A stretch of 19,331 nt of DNA, taken from CAYMJK01 sp043101635. Its GTDB lineage: Bacteria; Planctomycetota; Phycisphaerae; Phycisphaerales; UBA1924. The first letter of the stretch is position 1, and every line of letters starts with the position of its first letter. The stretch is taken from assembly GCA_043101635.1 (NCBI GenBank), contig JBICIE010000141.1, positions 1-19,331 of the forward strand. The letters run 5' to 3'. Shown here one piece after another: positions 15,291 to 19,331 of the stretch. A program made the translations under genes and the position numbers. The notes under the pieces were generated by a model. That model was given only the letters and a program-made list of their open reading frames with translations. It ran no database searches and was not told the origin of the DNA.

Positions 15291-15310
15291 CAGACATGTG
15301 CAGCGGTGCG

Positions 15311-15340
15311 TTGACGACTATGCGGTCGTTTTCCTACGCT
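15311..15340 (+). promoter_or_regulatory. Candidate catalase promoter
   Basis: TTGACG at 15311-15316 (5 of 6 match to the -35) is followed after 18 bases by TACGCT (15335-15340), a poor -10. A good -35 with a poor -10 beside an OxyR-like site fits a promoter that needs activation. The leader to the ATG would be about 73 bases. Confidence 0.45.
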
Positions 15341-15419
15341 GGCCCGAGTTCGATGCGGCGGCCGCCAACCGTCCCTGGGGGGCGATCAAGCGTCCGGGTT
15401 CGCGGACAAGGAGCAGACC

Positions 15420-16919
15420 ATGACCACCAGCGAGAAGAAGACCTGTCCGGTGATGACGACAGCGGATGGCAACCCCATCGGCATGCAGCAGGCCCTGACG
15501 GCCGGGCCGCGGGGCCCGCTGCTGATGCAGGATGTGCAACTGCTTGAGCAGATGCAGCATTTCAACCGTGAGCGGATCCCGGAGCGGGTGGTGCACGCCA
15601 AGGGCTCGGCCGCCTACGGCACGTTCACCGTGACCGGCGACATCACCAAGTATTCCAAGGCCCGCATCTTTGAGACGATCGGCAAGAAGACCGAGTGCAT
15701 CCTGCGCTTCAGCACGGTCGCCGGCGAGCGTGGGGCGGCGGACGCCGAGCGGGATGTGCGCGGCTTTGCCATCAAGTTCTATACCGAAGATGGCAACTGG
15801 GACATGGTCGGCAACAACACGCCGGTGTTCTTCGTGCGCGATCCCTACAAGTTCCAGAACTTCATCCACACGCAGAAGCGTGATCCCAAGAGCAACGTCC
15901 GCGACATGGACATGCAGTGGGACTTCTGGAGCCTGTGCCCGGAGAGCCTGCACCAGGGGACGATCCTGTTCAGCGACCGCGGGATCCCCAAGAGCTACCG
16001 CCACATGAACGGGTACGGCAGCCACACCTACAGCCTGGTCAATGCCGCCGGCGAGCGCATCTGGTGCAAGTTCCACTTCAAGACCGACCAGGGGATCGCG
16101 ACACTGACCGATGAGGAGTCGGCGAAGCTGATCGGCGAGGACCGCGAGAGTCACCAGCGAGACCTGTTCGAAGCGATCGAGCGCGGCGAGTATCCATCCT
16201 GGACGGTCTACATCCAGGTGATGACGCAGGCGCAGGCGGATCAGTTCAGGTGGAATCCGTTCGACCTGACCAAGGTCTGGCCGCACGGGGAGTTCCCGCT
16301 GATCGAGGTGGGCAAGCTTGAGCTGAACCGCAACCCGGAGAACTACTTCGCCGAGGTGGAGCAGAGCTCGTTCAGCCCGAGCGCTCTGGTGCCGGGTATC
16401 GGCCCGAGCCCGGACAAGATGCTGCAGGCCCGGCTGATGAGCTACGCCGATGCCCACCGGTACCGCGTCGGCAACAACTATCACCAGCTTCCGGTCAATA
16501 AGCCGCGCTGCCCGGTGTTCAACAGCCAGCGCGATGGCGTGATGGCCACCGCCGAGAGCTACGGCAGCCGCCCCAACTACTGGCCCAGCAGCCGCGAAGG
16601 CATGCCGGACGCCGATCCGAAGTACAAGGACCCGGCGTGGGACATCGGCCAGGCGATCGTCGACCGCTTCGACAGCACGGTGGATCACGACGACTACACC
16701 CAGGCGGGCAACCTGTTCCGCCTGTTCGATGAGGGGCAGCGTGACCGGCTGGCGACGCGCATCGCGGGCGTGCTGGGCCAGGCGCGGCGCGAGGTGCAGC
16801 TCCGCCAGTTGTGTCACTTCTTCCGCGCTGATGAGGAATACGGCCAGCGCGTGGCCGACAAGCTCGGAATCGATGTCTCGGAGTTCCAGGAGCACACGAT
16901 GGCAGGCGCTGGCGCCTGA
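15420..16919 (+). CDS. katA: Monofunctional heme catalase, small-subunit clade 3 type
   Basis: The enzyme splits hydrogen peroxide to water and oxygen. The 499-residue length is that of small-subunit catalases. The active-site signature is visible: RERIPERVVHAKGSAAYG with distal His59, the distal Asn132 in DMVGNNTPVFFVRDP, and the proximal heme ligand Tyr342 in RLMSYADAHRYRVG with Arg338. The NADPH-binding-type region follows (HRYRVGNNYHQLPVNKPRCPV). No signal peptide is present, so it should be cytoplasmic. The ATG at 15420 has AGGAG 6 bases upstream. Divergence from oxyR and the OxyR-like site suggest peroxide induction. A strong hairpin lies 15 bases after the stop. The symbol katA is used for the family type; clade 3 was judged from length and motifs, not from a tree. 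Confidence 0.96.
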   Translation: MTTSEKKTCPVMTTADGNPIGMQQALTAGPRGPLLMQDVQLLEQMQHFNRERIPERVVHAKGSAAYGTFTVTGDITKYSKARIFETIGKKTECILRFSTVAGERGAADAERDVRGFAIKFYTEDGNWDMVGNNTPVFFVRDPYKFQNFIHTQKRDPKSNVRDMDMQWDFWSLCPESLHQGTILFSDRGIPKSYRHMNGYGSHTYSLVNAAGERIWCKFHFKTDQGIATLTDEESAKLIGEDRESHQRDLFEAIERGEYPSWTVYIQVMTQAQADQFRWNPFDLTKVWPHGEFPLIEVGKLELNRNPENYFAEVEQSSFSPSALVPGIGPSPDKMLQARLMSYADAHRYRVGNNYHQLPVNKPRCPVFNSQRDGVMATAESYGSRPNYWPSSREGMPDADPKYKDPAWDIGQAIVDRFDSTVDHDDYTQAGNLFRLFDEGQRDRLATRIAGVLGQARREVQLRQLCHFFRADEEYGQRVADKLGIDVSEFQEHTMAGAGA

Positions 16920-16934
16920 GTGCGCCTGAAATCA

Positions 16935-16964
16935 GGGCCGGGCCGCCTGGCGGTGGTCCGGCCC
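16935..16964 (+). terminator. Hairpin after the catalase gene, probable terminator
   Basis: A 13-base-pair stem (16935-16947 with 16952-16964, including two G-U pairs) closes a 4-base TGGC loop. The outer arms GGGCCGG/CCGGCCC are perfect. It is followed by ATTGTG rather than a run of T, so termination may be partial or factor-assisted, allowing some read-through into the small membrane-protein gene. Confidence 0.55.
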
Positions 16965-16990
16965 ATTGTGCTGGAAGGGACCCCTCCCCG

Positions 16991-17431
16991 ATGACGACCG
17001 CGGCGAGCCTCCGATCCTCGATCAGCCCCCGGCGTGTGCAGCGATGGCTGCTGGCGGGCATGGGCGTGGCGTGCGTCGGTCTGGGAGGCGCCGGCGTGGT
17101 GATCCCGGGGCTGCCGACGACGGTCTTCCTGCTGATCGCAACCTGGTGCTTCACGAGAAGCTGCCCGTGGCTGGAAGACAAGCTGATCCGGAACCGGTTC
17201 TTTGCGCCGTTTCTGGGGTACCTGGACCGGAGCAGGCCGATGCCGCGCCGGGCCAAGGTGGCGGCGATGGGCATGATGTGGCTGTTCGTCGCGCTGGCTG
17301 CGTTTGCGTTGTGGGGGCGGCCGTCAGTGGGTGGGTGGCTGTGCGGCGCTGTTGCGCTGGCCGCGGTCGTCGGAACCGTCGTGATCGTCCGCTGGGATGC
17401 GCCGCAGCGGCGCAGCGCTCTCGGGCGGTAG
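16991..17431 (+). CDS. DUF454 / YbaN-family small inner-membrane protein
   Basis: This 146-residue protein has the DUF454 (YbaN) pattern. It shows a first hydrophobic segment with GLGGAGVVIPGLPTTVFLLIATWCFTRSCPWLEDKLIRNRFFAPFL and a later pair of membrane helices (about residues 90-130). The motif Gly-x5-Pro-Gly-Leu-Pro-Thr-Thr followed by a Cys-Phe-x-Arg-Ser pattern is the family hallmark. The biochemical function is unknown. The ATG at 16991 is preceded by GGAAGGGA about 10 bases upstream, only a moderate ribosome-binding site. It lies 71 bp after the catalase stop, beyond the hairpin, so it may be partly co-transcribed. It converges on the ZIP transporter gene with only 17 bp between stops. 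Confidence 0.85.
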   Translation: MTTAASLRSSISPRRVQRWLLAGMGVACVGLGGAGVVIPGLPTTVFLLIATWCFTRSCPWLEDKLIRNRFFAPFLGYLDRSRPMPRRAKVAAMGMMWLFVALAAFALWGRPSVGGWLCGAVALAAVVGTVVIVRWDAPQRRSALGR

Positions 17432-17448
17432 CAACATGCCCGCGATGA

Positions 17449-18249
17449 TCAGACTCCGACCAGTCGTCCGAGCATGATCATGGCGATGACACCGCCGACG
17501 AAGGAGGCGGCAATAAGCGAGCGCCCGGCCCGCTCGAGCGCCTCGGGCAGCAGATCGTCAACCACCAGGTAGGTCATGGCGCCGGCGGCAAACCCCATGC
17601 CCGCCGGCAGCAGCGGCTCGAAGATCCAGATCAGCCAGGCGGCGAAGGGCGCCGCGAGCGGCTGCGGCAGGCTCGTGAACATGGCCCAGCCCATGCAGGC
17701 CCAGGTCGAGACACCCGCGGCCCGCAGCGCCAGCGTGATCGCGAGCGCTTCGGGGATGTTGTGTACCGCGAGGGCCGAGACGATCGCCAGCCCGAGCCCC
17801 TCCTCGCGGGAGCCGAAGGCGACGCCGATGGCCACGCCTTCAGGCAGCGAGTGCACCGTCATGACGGCGACGATGAGCAGGGCCCGGAGGCCGCCGGACT
17901 GGCGCAGCTTGAGGATGTCGAAGTCCTCGTTTGCGCGCACCCAGCGGGCTGCGCCCATGTAGAACAGAGCGCCGAGGCCGAATCCGGCGGCGACTTCCCA
18001 GACACCCACGCCAGGGGCCCGCTCAAGACCCTCTCCAACGAGTTGAACGAGACTGGCCGCCGCCATCATGCCCGCGGCGGCGGCGGAGAAGGCGCCGGCG
18101 AGCCTGCCGGAGACGTTCGAGACGAAGAAGAACGGAATGACGCCGAAGATCATCGAGATGTCGGCGACCATGGCCGCGACGAATGTGATCGCAAGCAAGC
18201 GGAGCAGTTCGGCGTCCACGCCGGAGTGTACCGGACGCTTCCCGGCCAT
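17449..18249 (-). CDS. ZIP-family divalent metal transporter (ZupT/GufA-like)
   Basis: This is a 266-residue inner-membrane protein with about eight hydrophobic segments. It carries the paired metal-site motifs of ZIP proteins: TVHSLPEGVAIGVAFG with His133 and Glu137, and ALAVHNIPEALAI with His163 and Glu167. It probably imports Zn2+, Fe2+ or Mn2+; the exact metal cannot be read from the sequence. I chose the ATG at 18249 because the upstream part of the longer open frame (to 18540) is antiphase to the neighbouring gene, whose stop is 17 bp away. The ribosome-binding site there is weak, so a start a few codons later (the GTG at residue 11) is possible. The short gap suggests co-transcription with the oxidoreductase gene upstream, though no functional link is evident. 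Confidence 0.88.
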   Translation of the reverse strand: MAGKRPVHSGVDAELLRLLAITFVAAMVADISMIFGVIPFFFVSNVSGRLAGAFSAAAAGMMAAASLVQLVGEGLERAPGVGVWEVAAGFGLGALFYMGAARWVRANEDFDILKLRQSGGLRALLIVAVMTVHSLPEGVAIGVAFGSREEGLGLAIVSALAVHNIPEALAITLALRAAGVSTWACMGWAMFTSLPQPLAAPFAAWLIWIFEPLLPAGMGFAAGAMTYLVVDDLLPEALERAGRSLIAASFVGGVIAMIMLGRLVGV

Positions 18250-18266
18250 GCCGGCGGAGCGAGCGC

Positions 18267-19331
18267 TCAGCCCAGACGGACAGGTTCGAACCCGCTGCGA
18301 TACTCGCGGCGGACGAGCGATCTGGTCGCCTCGGCGTGGTTCGGGAAGACGAGCTTCTTGCGGTCCCACTGGAGCACCTGCCCGGGGTACTTGGCGGCCT
18401 TGACCGCCAGCAGGCCCGGCTCGGTGCAGCGCAGCGCCGCACTGAACGGCGCCCAGTAGTGGGGGGTGTCCTTGCCGAGGGCCTTGTCGACCCAGGCGTG
18501 CCAGTGGTTGAAGTCCTCGTAAACCGGCAGGCCGGGCCACGCAAGTCCGTCGGTCATCTGTCCCTCGCGCCAGATCTGGATGGGGCCGCTCGGGGCAAGC
18601 ACCAGCGTGCCGCCCTCGCAGACGACAACAGTGAAGATGTCACCGGGCCACTCGCCCTCGCCGACGCCGAGCTGGGCCCGGTCGGGCTTGAGGTAGGTGT
18701 CGTAGAAGTAGAGGTTGCAGGTTGTGTTGGCGAACTTGTCGCCGCTGACGGGATAGGTGAGCGTGGAGGAGACGCGGTCGGCGTGGAAATGCGTGAGGTC
18801 ACGCGACGGCGTGCGCGAGCAGACCTGCGTCGGGCTCTGCAGTTCCGGGAGGGCGTAGAAGAGCACATCGGTCAGGTGCACAACCCAGTCGGCGATCTGG
18901 CCGCCGCCGTAGTTCCACCAGCTTCGCCACTGGCGCTGCACCATGTTGGGCCGGCAGGGCTCTTCCTGGGCGCCGCAGAGCCACAGGTCGTAGTCGAAGC
19001 CGGCGGGCGGCTCGATCGGATCGCCGAGCACGCCGTCGGTGAAGTAGTACCCGCCGGCGAGTGCGCCGTTGCCGAAGGCGACGTGCGCTTCGATGACCTT
19101 GCCGAGATCGCCGCTGCGGAGGATGTCCACCGCGGCGCGCCGGGCCGCCGACTGGATGCGCTGGGCCCCGACCTGGGTGACAAGCTTGGGACGGGCGGCG
19201 ATCGCCCGGCTCATGAACTCCAACTCTTCGAGCTGCTGCACCAGCGGCTTCTGGCCGTAGACGTGCTTGTGCCGGTCCAGCGCCATCGTCATGATGCTGC
19301 AGTGCGAGTGATCGGGCGTGGCGACGATGAC
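18267..19331 (-). CDS. Gfo/Idh/MocA-family oxidoreductase (5' end outside the window)
   Basis: The frame is open to the right edge and gives 354 residues of a NAD(P)-dependent oxidoreductase of the glucose-fructose oxidoreductase/inositol dehydrogenase type. It enters in the Rossmann fold: VIVATPDHSHCSIMTMALDRHKHVYGQKPL contains the catalytic-type Lys (residue 28 of the visible part) in a QKPL version of the usual EKPL motif. The C-terminal alpha/beta domain follows, with WWNYGGGQIADWVVHLTDVLFYAL (the GGG...D..H motif with likely catalytic His) and a long insertion-rich sheet. Such enzymes are expanded in planctomycetes and often act on sugars. The N-terminal ~100 residues, including any Tat signal and the GxGxxG motif, are off the window. 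The substrate is unknown. Confidence 0.92.
   Translation of the reverse strand, partial: VIVATPDHSHCSIMTMALDRHKHVYGQKPLVQQLEELEFMSRAIAARPKLVTQVGAQRIQSAARRAAVDILRSGDLGKVIEAHVAFGNGALAGGYYFTDGVLGDPIEPPAGFDYDLWLCGAQEEPCRPNMVQRQWRSWWNYGGGQIADWVVHLTDVLFYALPELQSPTQVCSRTPSRDLTHFHADRVSSTLTYPVSGDKFANTTCNLYFYDTYLKPDRAQLGVGEGEWPGDIFTVVVCEGGTLVLAPSGPIQIWREGQMTDGLAWPGLPVYEDFNHWHAWVDKALGKDTPHYWAPFSAALRCTEPGLLAVKAAKYPGQVLQWDRKKLVFPNHAEATRSLVRREYRSGFEPVRLG

Noticed and set aside
15318..16895. 525-codon minus-strand open frame
   Set aside because: It is an exact antisense shadow of the catalase gene, which has all its active-site motifs.
1..19331. Mobile elements, CRISPR arrays, tRNA or rRNA genes
   Set aside because: No transposase or integrase protein, no regularly spaced direct repeats, and no tRNA- or rRNA-like sequence was recognised on reading. 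A dedicated RNA search was not possible here.

Overview
The window is GC-rich, almost fully coding bacterial DNA with short intergenic gaps. Clade II (Sec-exported) nitrous oxide reductase, a fused 2-oxoacid:ferredoxin oxidoreductase alpha subunit, an ADP-forming acyl-CoA synthetase and a Gfo/Idh/MocA oxidoreductase together suggest a Gram-negative, non-proteobacterial facultative anaerobe. A planctomycete (Phycisphaerae-like) is my best guess. This is inference from gene content only; no rRNA or tRNA is present to confirm it.

Region 1 (1-7033) is a carbon/energy block. A minus-strand operon korA (2299-4209), korB (1327-2280) and an unrecognised large protein (1305 leftward off the edge) faces a plus-strand ADP-forming acyl-CoA synthetase (4658-7033) across a 448-bp intergenic region. 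KorAB would turn a 2-oxoacid into acyl-CoA, CO2 and reduced ferredoxin. The synthetase can turn acyl-CoA into acid plus ATP, so the two could form a substrate-level phosphorylation route.

Region 2 (6987-14361) is a compact, apparently complete denitrification-type operon on the minus strand: membrane-anchored cytochrome c, nosZ, a NosB-like membrane protein, nosD, nosF, nosY and nosL. The last five are tightly packed, with stop/start overlaps between membrane protein/nosD, nosD/nosF, nosF/nosY and nosY/nosL. A divergent Rrf2/NsrR-type regulator gene (13930-14361) shares a 207-bp intergenic region with the operon. That region holds a 23-bp imperfect inverted repeat with the 11-1-11 geometry of NsrR operators, overlapping candidate promoters in both directions. 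This predicts nitric-oxide-responsive control of N2O respiration and of the regulator itself.

Region 3 (14382-16964) is a peroxide-defence pair: oxyR (minus) divergent from a clade 3 heme catalase gene (plus). OxyR has its two redox cysteines at exactly positions 199 and 208. A perfect 7-bp-arm palindrome containing the ATAG-N7-CTAT OxyR half-site overlaps the oxyR ribosome-binding site and start. A strong hairpin follows the catalase gene.

Region 4 (16991-19331) holds a small DUF454/YbaN membrane protein (plus) and, convergent with it, a ZIP-family metal transporter lying 17 bp downstream of a Gfo/Idh/MocA oxidoreductase whose 5' end is outside the window.

No mobile element, CRISPR array, tRNA or rRNA was recognised. 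The most notable items are the small, self-contained nos operon with its predicted NsrR switch, the kor/acyl-CoA synthetase pairing with its unidentified third gene, and the OxyR/catalase control region.
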